A stretch of DNA of 64,000 nt from Desulfocarbo indianensis (GTDB taxonomy: Bacteria; Desulfobacterota; Desulfarculia; Desulfarculales; Desulfarculaceae): contig LBMP01000002.1 of the NCBI GenBank assembly GCA_001184205.1, forward strand, positions 147,444 to 211,443, written 5' to 3'. The notes beneath the pieces were generated by a model. That model searched no databases, was not told where the DNA came from, and saw nothing but the letters and a program-made list of their open reading frames with translations. Position 1 is the stretch's first letter. Each line of letters starts with the position of its first letter. Position numbers and translations under genes: made by a program. Below, in pieces: positions 35,745 to 44,562 of the stretch.

Positions 35745-36843
35745 GGCAGGGCCCGGAGGCGTATTGCGAGCCGATGTCGTTGCTCAGGGTCTGGTGAAAT
35801 TCGCCGATCTGGGGCTGGATGCCCAAAAGCGCCAGCATGCCGGTGTCCATGCTGACGCCCGCGTGGAACAGCTCCAATATCTGAACCTCGGCGTACACGC
35901 CCACCCTAAAATCGAATCCCGCGGTGGTGCCCAGCTTCACGGTCATTTTCTCGGGCTCCTGGGGGATGTCGCCGGAGGAGGTGGTGCCGTGCCAGGTTCC
36001 CGAACTATCGACATAGGTTCGTTTGAACTCGGCCTTGTCTATGGTCACCGAATCGACCTGCACCTTGACCGGCACGTCAATGCCCAAGGTGGGGCCGCAG
36101 CCTATGGAGCTGCAGGTGACGTCCATCAATTTGTCAAAGGCAAGGATGACGGTAGAGGGCGCGGTGAGCACGCCGGTCGCCTCGCCGGCCGCGGCCAGGG
36201 CCACCACCAGCACCCAGAGATTGATGGGCAGCATGAACTTGGGGTGTATCTCGATGACGCCCTCGCCATCCTTATAAACGTCCTCGGCCTCGCCCAGCAT
36301 GGCGATGCTGCTGGTGAGGGTTTCCTTGATGGGCTCCACTTTCTGAAGCCAGGTTTCCAGACCCAGGGCGGCCAGGATGACGTCAAGGGCCAGCTTCAAG
36401 AAATCGAAAGACACCGCCAGTTCAGCGTTCAGCACCGCGTCCCAGGAGCCCTTCAGGTGCCAGCCCTTCCAATGCAGCTTGTACAGCTTGGCCATCAAGG
36501 CGAAATCTATGCTGACGTTGGTGCCCAGGGCAAAGCCGCCTATGGTGGAGTCTTCATCGATCTTGAGGGCAAGTTCGTCGCCCTCGATTTCGCCTTCGGT
36601 GAGAAACTTGATCGCGTAGCCGGGGCCGCAAAGGCCCATGAACACTCCCCAATCAATGGCGGCCGAAGCGCGGAAGGCCAGGATCTTTAAATCCTTGTTC
36701 AGCAGGGCGTGGGTGTTCTGGGTAAAGTGCACCCCGGCCCCTATGTTGGGAAAGGGGGGGAACAGGGCCAGGCCGCTGCAAACGTTCAGGGGATCCGAGG
36801 TCCCGATGAAGGTCTTCTTTATCTCTATGGTTCCGTCAGCCAT
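35698..36843 (-). CDS. uncharacterised protein (381 aa)
   Basis: I do not recognise this family. It starts MADGTIEIKKTFIGTSDP and has no signal peptide. Its body mixes beta-rich segments with one hydrophobic helix near 225-245 (PINLWVLVVALAAAGEATG). A few Cys residues occur in pairs late in the sequence (CSSIGCG, CLDC). Codon use is like its neighbours and the frame is intact over 1.1 kb, so it is a real gene. It lies 13 bases after the Tat-exported protein gene and overlaps the HEAT gene, so the four genes are probably co-transcribed. Confidence 0.7.
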   Translation of the reverse strand: MADGTIEIKKTFIGTSDPLNVCSGLALFPPFPNIGAGVHFTQNTHALLNKDLKILAFRASAAIDWGVFMGLCGPGYAIKFLTEGEIEGDELALKIDEDSTIGGFALGTNVSIDFALMAKLYKLHWKGWHLKGSWDAVLNAELAVSFDFLKLALDVILAALGLETWLQKVEPIKETLTSSIAMLGEAEDVYKDGEGVIEIHPKFMLPINLWVLVVALAAAGEATGVLTAPSTVILAFDKLMDVTCSSIGCGPTLGIDVPVKVQVDSVTIDKAEFKRTYVDSSGTWHGTTSSGDIPQEPEKMTVKLGTTAGFDFRVGVYAEVQILELFHAGVSMDTGMLALLGIQPQIGEFHQTLSNDIGSQYASGPCLDCTAQMGPVEVEFV

Positions 36844-36856
36844 TTCAATATCCCCC

Positions 36857-38236
36857 TTAAACCGGAATGCCCAGAATCACGGCCAGCGTCTGGTCGGCGA
36901 ATTCGCCGATGAACACCAGACGGCCCTCGCTGTCCACCTGGTCCTTGGCCGAGCCAAAGGCGATGGTTAAGAGCTCGGCTCCGCCGGGGCTCAGGAGACT
37001 GCCGCCGGTGGCCAGCAGAGAAGCGGTGGTTTCTCCATTGGAGACCAGCAGCTCCTCCTGATCGGCGCTGCAGCCCACGTAATAGAGCAGCCCGTCCGGG
37101 CCGGGGGCGGGACCGCCCAGGCCGGTGATGGTGCGGCCGGTGGGGGTCCTGTCTCCGGTGGATACGATCAGGTCGCCCCCGTGGTAGAGCTTGAGGTGGT
37201 CGGCGGTTTCATGCACCACCGCGGCCACCCGGCCGTCGGTTCCCATGCGCGGCCCGTAGTTGATCGAGCCCCGCACCACGCCGCCGGCCTGCAAGGCCTG
37301 GGACAAGTAGGTGTCCGCCGAGGCCGCCATGAGCGACAGCCCCTCGGGGCTGGGATTGTTCACGCTGCCGGTTATGATGGCCGAACCCTGCTGGACCGCG
37401 GCACCGGCGGCCAGGGGCACCGTGGGAGGCAGTTCCTGGGTGTGGGCCTGGATCACCCAGGCGCCGTCCGCGCCGCCGCCCTGGGTCAGGCCCAGCTTGG
37501 CCACGGAGCTGTTGGAGCCGGGCAGCAGGTTGCCGGCCTCCAACAAGAGGCCTCCCGGCGCGTTGGCCGCGGGGCCGGGCAGATGAAAGAGGCCCTCGGC
37601 CGCGTTATAGCCTTCCTTCTCATAATGATGGGCCACCATCAGAAGGTTGTCGCCGTCATAGAGGTCGAAGTTGCTCAGGGAGGGGGCGTATCTGGAATTG
37701 CCGGTGGGAGTGGGCACGTTGTAGCCCACGATCTTCCTGAAGCCGGTGCGGCTGCTGTTCAGGTAGACGCTTTCGGTCCTCTCGTCGTGGGTGCGCAGGC
37801 GCACCGCCACCGAGCCCTGGTTGTTGTGATCGGCCAGGCCCACCTTGACCGCCTTCTTGCCGTCGGCCAGCTCGTCGCCTTCCCGGATGACCTTGCGCTT
37901 GTCCGCGATCATGGGCTCGCCGCCGCTGAAATCCATGGTGTATTCATAATAGCCCACGCCCAGGCCGTCCTGCTGGCTGTCGGGCTCGTCGCCGGCGTGG
38001 AAGATGATCTGATGGTTGTCGTTTAGCTTGACCAGGCCGGACAGGTAATGGGCCTTGCCGGCGCCGGGCAGTTGTTCGCCGGTGCTGAAGATGCGGTAAA
38101 AGGCGTAGCCGTTGGGCATGGGCGCGCCGCTGCCGGCCCGGGCCCCCGGCACCAGGCTGAAAGGCAGCACGCTGAGGCAGACGCCGCCGCCCAGGACGCT
38201 GCCCGCCAGTTTCAGGAAATCTCTTCGGCTGGGCAT
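36857..38236 (-). CDS. Tat-exported protein of unknown function, beta-propeller-like (459 aa)
   Basis: The N-terminus is a twin-arginine signal (SRRDFLKLAG, then a hydrophobic stretch ending PGARAG), so it is exported folded, perhaps with a cofactor. The mature part has recurring strands with Asp/Gly turns (NHQIIFHAGDEPDS, GSVAVRLRTHDERTE, DNLLMVAHHYEKEG, DGRVAAVVHETADHL, PDGLLYYVGCSADQ, EGRLVFIGEFADQ) at roughly regular spacing. That suggests a beta-propeller, but I see no named family signature or catalytic motif. It lies between the barrel gene and the uncharacterised gene. Confidence 0.75.
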   Translation of the reverse strand: MPSRRDFLKLAGSVLGGGVCLSVLPFSLVPGARAGSGAPMPNGYAFYRIFSTGEQLPGAGKAHYLSGLVKLNDNHQIIFHAGDEPDSQQDGLGVGYYEYTMDFSGGEPMIADKRKVIREGDELADGKKAVKVGLADHNNQGSVAVRLRTHDERTESVYLNSSRTGFRKIVGYNVPTPTGNSRYAPSLSNFDLYDGDNLLMVAHHYEKEGYNAAEGLFHLPGPAANAPGGLLLEAGNLLPGSNSSVAKLGLTQGGGADGAWVIQAHTQELPPTVPLAAGAAVQQGSAIITGSVNNPSPEGLSLMAASADTYLSQALQAGGVVRGSINYGPRMGTDGRVAAVVHETADHLKLYHGGDLIVSTGDRTPTGRTITGLGGPAPGPDGLLYYVGCSADQEELLVSNGETTASLLATGGSLLSPGGAELLTIAFGSAKDQVDSEGRLVFIGEFADQTLAVILGIPV

Positions 38237-38252
38237 GGGTTCCTCCCTGTAT

Positions 38253-39083
38253 CTAGAATTCCCAACTCAGCCCCAAGCTGAACGCTCTCTGGCTGATAAA
38301 AGAGGCCTGGGCCGTGAGGTTGCAGGCGTCGGTTATTTTCAACCGGCAGCCCAAGAGGCCCTTGACGTTGTCCTTCAGTTTCATCTTGGCGTCATAGGCA
38401 TAGGAAATCGGCTGGGCCGGATAATCGTGGCTGCGCCAATTGCCGCTGAAGTCGGCCTCGCCATAGGCGTAGCCCACCCCTAGATAAGGCGTGAAAGCGC
38501 CCATGGTCCAGGACCCGGTCACGGTGAAATCCACCTGCCAGTAATCCAGGTGATCGTCGGTAGCCCAGTATTTATCGGCGGCATAGCCGGCGCTGGTGTT
38601 TCGCCAGTCGGAGATGGTGCGGTCGTCGTAGCGCAGGTAGCCGGCCTCGGCCACGATATCTATGCCGCTGGCCGAGCGGAAGAGACGGGCCTTGGCGCCC
38701 AAACCCCAGACGAACACGCCGTCCATTTTGGAACGCCACTGGTTGCCGCTGGCCTTGTCGTTGTTGTGGAATTCGCCGTTCCAGGCCAGGCCCAGGCTGG
38801 CCGCCAGGTTCAGCCAGTCGTTCACGCCATAGACGATGTCGACCAGGTATAGGCAGTCGCCCTCGAAGCTGGCGCTTCTGGATTCCAGGACCGCCTCGCC
38901 TTCCGATGGAGTGCGTTTGAGATCGTGGTCCTTTAATTCCATTTCATCCAGATAGGTGGCGCGCAGCCCCAGGCTCAGCTTGCCTTTCTCCACCAGCAGG
39001 GGCGGGCCGCCCGCCGCGCCGGCCAAGGAAAAGCCGGCCAGGACCAGGGTGATCCCAACGAATAAAGCTACAGCCCTCAACAT
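38253..39083 (-). CDS. outer-membrane beta-barrel protein of unknown function (276 aa)
   Basis: A signal peptide (MLRAVALFVGITLVLAG through SLAGAAG) precedes a mature protein of alternating amphipathic strands with many aromatics (WLNLAASLGLAW, FTPYLGVGYAYGEADF, LTAQASFISQRAFSLGLSWEF), ending in Phe. This is the outer-membrane barrel pattern. I chose ATG 39083 because GGAGG lies about ten bases upstream; the TTG at 39092 is too close to it. It is the first gene of the minus-strand group and may anchor the system to the surface. Confidence 0.78.
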   Translation of the reverse strand: MLRAVALFVGITLVLAGFSLAGAAGGPPLLVEKGKLSLGLRATYLDEMELKDHDLKRTPSEGEAVLESRSASFEGDCLYLVDIVYGVNDWLNLAASLGLAWNGEFHNNDKASGNQWRSKMDGVFVWGLGAKARLFRSASGIDIVAEAGYLRYDDRTISDWRNTSAGYAADKYWATDDHLDYWQVDFTVTGSWTMGAFTPYLGVGYAYGEADFSGNWRSHDYPAQPISYAYDAKMKLKDNVKGLLGCRLKITDACNLTAQASFISQRAFSLGLSWEF

Positions 39084-39738
39084 AATGGGCAACCTCCGGT
39101 AATTTGCTGATTTTCAAGAGCCGCCGATGGGGCAGGATTAACGGTGTCCTCAAACGATTCAAGGTATATAAACACATTTTAACCTGTGGCACAAGCTCAA
39201 TAATAATATAGGGTTGCGTGTTTGTTCCTTGAGCCGGAGACGCAGGCAAATTGGATGGGGCGTTTTGACGTTATTAGAACCGGTTAGACGGTCCGTACTC
39301 TGCGTGAAAAATATCAGAATAGTGTGGGCAAGTGCGACCGCCCAATCCCAAGCCAGCGGCGCTTGCGCTCCCTGCATGTTCAGGGTGGTGGTTGGGTCTC
39401 GGTCGTAAAAAGGGGTCCGCCGCCTGAATCCATCTCTTGCGTCTTTTGTAAATCCAGAGACTCCGGCCGCAGAGCTTCTAGCATGGGCTGGCCACGCCAA
39501 AAAATGCAGGGATCCGCTCTTGGGTTCCACCGGACCGGAGCAGGGCGGTTTCCAGGCGATGATCGAGGGGCTCCGGCAGGGGAAAGCGATAAGGCGGGCC
39601 CTTGTTTGCCCCCGATGAATCTTGGGGTTCCTCGGCTGCCGCCTTTACATAACGGCTAAAGTTTGCCAAGATTCCTACCATATTTCAGTGATCGACATAT
39701 TCGCCGTGCGAAAACTGGGGAGCGGAGCTGATTGCGAC
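39084..39738. other. 655-base divergent gap before the fibronectin-repeat gene
   Basis: The gap separates the minus-strand barrel operon from the plus-strand repeat-protein gene. The first 130 bases are AT-rich (around 39160-39215) and likely hold promoters for both directions. The repeat-protein frame is open from 39622, but that part lacks signal-peptide character. No clear Shine-Dalgarno, repeat or RNA feature was seen. Confidence 0.5.
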
Positions 39739-42375
39739 ATGGCCGCGGGCAACATCCAGCAAAAGATTCTGAAGCGCGGGCTCTGGCTGGTGACGGCTCT
39801 GTGCCTGGCGCTGGCCCTTCTCGCGGCCGTGCCCCCTCGGGCGGCGGACAGCGGCCAGTGCGCGGACCAGGCCTGGCTCCAACTGCCCGCGGACGATATC
39901 CTGGCCTTTCTGTCGTCGGATTATGACCAGACCAGACCCCCCTCGGTGGCCATCGCCGAGAACTACGCGGTAATCGTGTGGCCCACCGTCAATTCGGGCG
40001 GCACCAGCAATTACCAGGCCATGGTGGGCCAGGTGATGACCGACGACCAGGGGACTTTCGTCTGGTTCAATACCAACAAGGTTCACAGCGTGCCCGTCTC
40101 GGCGGCCGTCTCCCGCCCGTCGGCGGCCATCAACGACGGCGGGCAAGTGATCCTGGCCTTTGAAGCGCCCCAGCAAAGCATTTCCTATCAGGCCTGCCGG
40201 GTCACGGGCTCCGGCGATTCCCTGGGCCTGGACTGCGGCCAGGTTCACCCGGAGATCGCCCATGGCTACGACCCCAGCGTGGCGCTTTTCAACAAGGGCG
40301 GGGCCGTTATCGTCTACGAGAACTACGTGTTCCAGGATCTGTGGTATCGCGCCGGCTCGTTCAACGCCGGAGGCCTGGCGGTGGATTGGGGCGGCGATGA
40401 TTACTACGACAGCGGCACCAATCCCTATGTGGCGGTGGACCAGGGCGGCGACGGCGTGGTGGAGGTGCATCACGCCAGCGCCGACGTGTTATATCCCCAC
40501 AAACTCTTCATCAAGGTGGGCAAGCACCAAGCCGGCGCCAAAACCATAGCTTGGGGCGGGTCCCAAGACTATGAAAGCGACGGGAACTCCATGCCCAGCG
40601 TGGCCGTGTCCGGCAAAACCGTGATCGAGTTCCACCAGGCCCATTCCCACCAGCGCACCTATTACCGCTTCGGCACCTACAACGAGCACTCGGTGAGCTG
40701 GCAGGACGGCTCGGACAGGCGCCGCTGGGGCTCGGGTGATGACGGCGATTCGCTGCCCTGCGTGGCGGCCAGCCGGGACGGCAAGCTGCTCATGAGCTTC
40801 CTCAACCCGGTGACCTCGCCCTACACCATGGTCTTTGGCGGCATCGGGGCCATGGGCCATGACCACATCTGCCCCTGGCCCACGGTGACCACCAGCCCGG
40901 TGAGCAACATCACGCCCGTTGCCGCGGTATCGGGCGGCAGGGTTACCTCGCCGGGCTATTCCCCGGTAACGGCGCGTGGCGTGTGCTGGGCCACCTCGCC
41001 CAACCCCACCGTCACCGACGACAGCCACACCAGAGACGGCGCGGGCGTGGGGAGCTTCACCAGCCATCTCAGCCATCTCACGCCGCAGACCGGCTATTGG
41101 CTGCGGGCCTACGCCACCAACAGCCACGGCACCGGCTACGGCGACAGCGTGTATTTCCACACCGGCCAGGGCGCGCCCACCGCGCTCACCTTCATGCCCT
41201 GGTTCGTCACCTCGGACGCGGCGTTGGCCGCCGGCGCGGTCACCCACGGCGGCGGCGCCGATGTCATCGACCGGGGCCTGTGCTGGTCCACCTCGCCCAA
41301 CCCCACCACGGACGGCGCTCATATGAGCGCGGGCTCCGGCCTGGGCGGGTTCGAGGAGTTCATCACCGGCCTCACCCCGGACGCCACCTATTACCTGCGC
41401 GCCTACGGGAGCAATGAATACGGCGCGGGCTACGGCGCCAACCTCAGCTTCAAGACCCTGCATCCCTCCCTGGCCACGGTCTACACCGCCGACCCCCGAG
41501 ACGTCACGGCCAGCTCGGCCACCCTGGGCGGCGAGGTCACCAGCCAGGGTTCGGACCCGGTGTTTGAACGCGGCGTGGTTTGGGACGCCGCGCCCGGGCC
41601 CAACCTGAACAGCCAGCGCTCCCCCATGGGAAGCGGCACCGGCGAGTTCGCGCAGAACCTCAGCGGCTTCGCGGCTGAGACTACCTATTATCTGCGGGCC
41701 TACGCCATCAACGATTCCGGCCATTCATTCGGCCAGGAAAAGATATTCACCGCCTCCAGCGACGCCCTGCCGCGGGTGATCACCACCGCGCCCTATGGCG
41801 AAACCGCCGCCTCGGCGCTTAGCGGCGGCTACGTGACCAACAGCGGGCAATCGCCGGTCACGGCGCGGGGAGTGTGCTGGTCCACCGCTCCCAAGCCGGA
41901 TTTGAGCGGGCCGCATAGCCAGGACGGCCAGGGCATGGGCAGCTTCCACAGCGTTCTGACCGGCCTCTCGTCTCAGACCGGCTATTACGTGCGGGCCTAC
42001 GCCACCAACGGCGCGGGCACCTCCTACGGCGAGGAGTACTATTTCCACTCCCCGCATCCCGCCGCGCCCACGGTGCAGACCTTGGCCCTAAGCGATCTCA
42101 GCGCTGACAGCGTGCAAGTGAGCGGCGAGGTGGTCAGCCAGGGCGGCGGCCCGGTGACCGCCCGCGGGGTGTGCTGGGCCACCGCGCCCCATCCCAGGCT
42201 CGGCGACAATGTGGTCAACGCGGGCGCCGGCCTGGGCCAGTTCAGCGCGACCATCGGCGGGCTGCAAGCGGAAACGGTTTATTACGCGCGGTCCTTCGCC
42301 AGCAATGAATACGGCACGGCCTATGGGCACGTGGTGCGCTTCCGCACCACCTTCTGCCCCTATCCCTGCCGCTAG
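39739..42375 (+). CDS. large secreted protein with five fibronectin-III-like repeats (878 aa)
   Basis: An N-terminal signal (about residues 11-36, WLVTALCLALALLAAVPP) marks it as exported. Residues about 40-375 form a repeat-rich globular part with recurring PSVAVS/NPYVAV motifs, perhaps a propeller. From about 378 to the end come five repeats of about 95 residues, each with a RGVCW-x-T/A-SPNP core and a TGYYxRAYATNxxGTxYG strand. Repeats of this type are common in surface and exported proteins. The end (FCPYPCR) has two Cys. No sorting domain is seen. ATG 39739 is the first Met before the signal. Function may be adhesion or glycan binding. Confidence 0.8.
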   Translation: MAAGNIQQKILKRGLWLVTALCLALALLAAVPPRAADSGQCADQAWLQLPADDILAFLSSDYDQTRPPSVAIAENYAVIVWPTVNSGGTSNYQAMVGQVMTDDQGTFVWFNTNKVHSVPVSAAVSRPSAAINDGGQVILAFEAPQQSISYQACRVTGSGDSLGLDCGQVHPEIAHGYDPSVALFNKGGAVIVYENYVFQDLWYRAGSFNAGGLAVDWGGDDYYDSGTNPYVAVDQGGDGVVEVHHASADVLYPHKLFIKVGKHQAGAKTIAWGGSQDYESDGNSMPSVAVSGKTVIEFHQAHSHQRTYYRFGTYNEHSVSWQDGSDRRRWGSGDDGDSLPCVAASRDGKLLMSFLNPVTSPYTMVFGGIGAMGHDHICPWPTVTTSPVSNITPVAAVSGGRVTSPGYSPVTARGVCWATSPNPTVTDDSHTRDGAGVGSFTSHLSHLTPQTGYWLRAYATNSHGTGYGDSVYFHTGQGAPTALTFMPWFVTSDAALAAGAVTHGGGADVIDRGLCWSTSPNPTTDGAHMSAGSGLGGFEEFITGLTPDATYYLRAYGSNEYGAGYGANLSFKTLHPSLATVYTADPRDVTASSATLGGEVTSQGSDPVFERGVVWDAAPGPNLNSQRSPMGSGTGEFAQNLSGFAAETTYYLRAYAINDSGHSFGQEKIFTASSDALPRVITTAPYGETAASALSGGYVTNSGQSPVTARGVCWSTAPKPDLSGPHSQDGQGMGSFHSVLTGLSSQTGYYVRAYATNGAGTSYGEEYYFHSPHPAAPTVQTLALSDLSADSVQVSGEVVSQGGGPVTARGVCWATAPHPRLGDNVVNAGAGLGQFSATIGGLQAETVYYARSFASNEYGTAYGHVVRFRTTFCPYPCR
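40879..42348 (+). repeat. five tandem fibronectin-like repeats, about 290 bases each
   Basis: Repeat cores (RGVCW or RGLCW/RGVVW) fall near 40975, 41273, 41568, 41869 and 42160, a spacing of roughly 290-300 bases. Units two and three are the most diverged (RGLCW, RGVVW), while one, four and five are close. Differences are scattered, so these are old duplications. Confidence 0.85.
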
Positions 42376-42516
42376 GGAAAAGCCCCGGTCGCGGCCTGGC
42401 ACGATATATAAGTGAGCGGGCGAATTGGCGATGGCGCGGTCTGGTCGGGGATTATCTTAGGTCGGCTATAGTGGGGTATGGTTAATTGGATTAACTATAG
42501 ATCAAGAAGAAGGATT

Positions 42517-42990
42517 CTACTTTTCCCCTTGGGAAAGGCGCTGCCGCATGACATTTCCGATGGCTTCCAGCATGACCGACAAGGTGGCGATTTGCGACAA
42601 TGAAAACCCGTTTAAGCGCTCAACCAATTCCGCCATGTCCTTGCCATGAAACTGTTCGTGAGCGTGAAACACTTTCCAGCCCATGGGGGTGAGGCTCAAA
42701 TCATATTCCTTGTTGCTGTGCAGCGACAAGTTTTTGGTCAAGCAGCCTTTTTGAGCCAATCTTGATACCATTTGCGAGGCCGCGCTTTTGGTGATGCCAA
42801 ATAGCTGCGCCACATCGGTCACGCTTATTTTTTCATGCTCTCCGATCGCCTGTATGGTGTGGGCTTCCCGCGTGGTGACGTCGAAGTTTTCCTCGACTTT
42901 TATGGGCAGCTCTTCAATGCGGGAATACAGCTTCGCCACCCGCAGCAATTCCCTGATCGTGGCCTTGATGAAGTCGTCCTTGGTTTCCAT
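42517..42990 (-). CDS. MarR-family regulator (157 aa)
   Basis: This is a winged-helix dimeric repressor. It shows the MarR layout: an N-terminal helix, then REAHTIQAIGEHEKISVTDVAQLFGITKSAASQMVSRL (recognition region at ITKSAASQMVSRL), the wing with LHSNKEYDLSLTPMG, and C-terminal dimer helices. ATG 42990 gives standard length. It lies 315 bases beyond the TsaA-like gene, so it may or may not share a transcript with the ATPase/methyltransferase genes. Ligand unknown. Confidence 0.88.
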   Translation of the reverse strand: METKDDFIKATIRELLRVAKLYSRIEELPIKVEENFDVTTREAHTIQAIGEHEKISVTDVAQLFGITKSAASQMVSRLAQKGCLTKNLSLHSNKEYDLSLTPMGWKVFHAHEQFHGKDMAELVERLNGFSLSQIATLSVMLEAIGNVMRQRLSQGEK

Positions 42991-43305
42991 GAATTCATGG
43001 TATAGCGGCTTAACTGTGCTGTCAAGCCGTGGACACCCTTGCCCTACCGAAACCGGAACCCGGTGACGGTTACAGCGACGGGCTCGCCCCCGAATTGCAC
43101 GGGGTTCCCTATTAAGCTGAAAGCGCCTGAATCGCGAATTGAAAAAATGCTTTTTACATTAGATGATCCTCCCCGCACCAGCGGCGCATCTTTGGGGGAG
43201 GCGGCTTGCTTGTCTCCCTGGCGGCTGGCGGGCCGCGGATAATATCCACCCCGGTGGCGGGCCGCGGATAATATCCACCCCGGTGGCGGGCGGCGGTTCC
43301 CAAGT
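42991..43305. other. 315-base spacer with a 29-bp tandem duplication
   Basis: No gene is evident between the marR start and the TsaA-like stop. The stretch 43120-43170 is AT-rich and may hold the marR promoter on the minus strand. Two exact 29-base tandem copies occupy 43232-43260 and 43261-43289 and are described separately. Confidence 0.55.
43232..43289. repeat. two exact tandem copies of a 29-bp unit
   Basis: The unit begins GCCGCGGATAATATCC and ends CCCCGGTGGCGG. Copies at 43232-43260 and 43261-43289 are identical, flanked by further GGCGG bases. Each contains a CCACC/GGTGG mini-hairpin. Perfect identity suggests a recent duplication just after the TsaA-like gene. Confidence 0.9.
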
Positions 43306-43854
43306 TCAGCCCGCCATGGCCTTGGCTTCCTCCATCAGTTTCTGCATCCAGGCCGCGGTGCGCACCCCTTCTTGGGGAAACATGTCTTTGACGTATGGTT
43401 TGATATCCAAAACGGGACTTTGGTCCACCGCGTCCAGGTTGGCGACTTCCAGGACGTTGTCGCGGCGCGCCTGCAGCTTGACCACCGTCATGAGCAGGGG
43501 GTTGGGCCGGGCCGGGCTGCAAGTGGCGAACACTCCTTTCAGGGGGAGGTCCTTGCGCCCCATGGGATGCACCTGTTGCAAGGCGCGGCCCGCTGCGGAG
43601 GTTTTATGGCCCCAGTAAAGAACGAGCAAATGGGAGAAGTCGTCAATGCCGTTGAGCAGATCGCCGGCAGCGGGGTCAATGACGATCTCCGAGGTCATTT
43701 GATTGATCTCCCGCACCTTTTGCCAGAAATCCTCCACCGCGCCCTGCATCTCCAGGCCTGAGCGTTGACTGAACAGGATGGGCTCCTTGCATTGGTTCCT
43801 CACGAATCCCACGGGCTTGACCGTGAGTTCCTGCTGGCGGTTGCTTGAGGCCAA
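43306..43854 (-). CDS. TsaA/TrmO-like SAM-dependent methyltransferase family protein (182 aa)
   Basis: The TrmO family methylates N6 of t6A37 in tRNA. This protein has the fold signatures PVGFVRN near the N-terminus, IDDFSHLLVLYW, and GVFATCSPARPNPLLMTVVKL, and ends with DIKPYVKDM. The usual RSPxRPNPIGLS core reads CSPARPNPLLMT, so it may be a divergent paralogue rather than the housekeeping enzyme. TTG 43854 is supported by AAGGAG seven bases upstream. It follows a class I methyltransferase gene by 83 bases. Confidence 0.8.
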   Translation of the reverse strand: MASSNRQQELTVKPVGFVRNQCKEPILFSQRSGLEMQGAVEDFWQKVREINQMTSEIVIDPAAGDLLNGIDDFSHLLVLYWGHKTSAAGRALQQVHPMGRKDLPLKGVFATCSPARPNPLLMTVVKLQARRDNVLEVANLDAVDQSPVLDIKPYVKDMFPQEGVRTAAWMQKLMEEAKAMAG

Positions 43855-43937
43855 TTCGCACTCCTTTGATCGTATTCAACAAACGAATGTTGTTGATTGA
43901 ACCCACGTCCCTGACCATCGCGGGACCGAGGGCGGAT

Positions 43938-44537
43938 TCAGGCAATCTTGAACTGAATCAGATAGGTCTTGCCCAAATCCTGGTACGCGGTTTTCGCATA
44001 ACCGTAGGGCTTCAGGCCTTGGACCATTTCTTCCGGGGAGATACGCAGGTGTTTGGGCGGTCCCCAGGGCTGGTCCTCTTTTTTACACTCGATTATGGCC
44101 AGCCGGCCATGGGGCTTCAGCACCCGCTTTATTTCTTTATACAACTCCAGGTTGAATTTGGGGGCGGGAAATATGTGCAGCACGGTGGAGATGAGACACA
44201 GGTCTATGCAATCGTTGCCAAGGGGCAGTTCCTGGGTGATGTCAGTGAGCACGGGTTTGAGCTGCTCCAGATGCAGGTCCGCCGCCTTTTTGCTCAGTTC
44301 CCGAAAGGCGCTTTCCCAAAAGTCCAAGGCGAAGACCATTCCCTGGGGGCCCACCAGTTCCGCGGCCCGCAAGCTGTAGTCGCCGGGGCCGCTGCCCAGG
44401 TCCAAAACCCAATCCCCGGGCTTGAGGGCCAGTTGCCCGAAGACCTCTTCGGGATCGTGCATCCAAAAACTGCTGGGGCCTCTGCCATGGTGGGCGTGCC
44501 CCGCCTTGCAGTCATCGGGGTTGTAATTGCCTTGCAT
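43938..44537 (-). CDS. class I SAM-dependent methyltransferase, UbiE-like (199 aa)
   Basis: Motif I is VLDLGSGPGDYSLRAAEL (about 43-60), motif II near MVFALDFWE, and a motif with DLCLISTVLHIF follows, then VLKPHGRLAIIECK. This is the Methyltransf_11/25 pattern of small soluble enzymes acting on small molecules or metals. The N-terminus is His-rich (GHAHHGRG), which could bind a metal ion. AAGGAG lies eight bases before ATG 44537. It starts 25 bases after the giant ATPase gene, so the two are co-transcribed. Confidence 0.85.
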   Translation of the reverse strand: MQGNYNPDDCKAGHAHHGRGPSSFWMHDPEEVFGQLALKPGDWVLDLGSGPGDYSLRAAELVGPQGMVFALDFWESAFRELSKKAADLHLEQLKPVLTDITQELPLGNDCIDLCLISTVLHIFPAPKFNLELYKEIKRVLKPHGRLAIIECKKEDQPWGPPKHLRISPEEMVQGLKPYGYAKTAYQDLGKTYLIQFKIA

Positions 44538-44562
44538 GTCATATCTCCTTGACTGATTAAGC

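Noticed and set aside
42481-42495. Inverted repeat GTTAAT-N3-ATTAAC as a MarR operator
   Set aside because: It lies beyond the stop codon of marR in a convergent gap, where an operator is unlikely; it may be part of a transcript end.
43232-43289. CRISPR-like repeats
   Set aside because: Only two copies, directly abutting with no spacer, and no cas genes are near.
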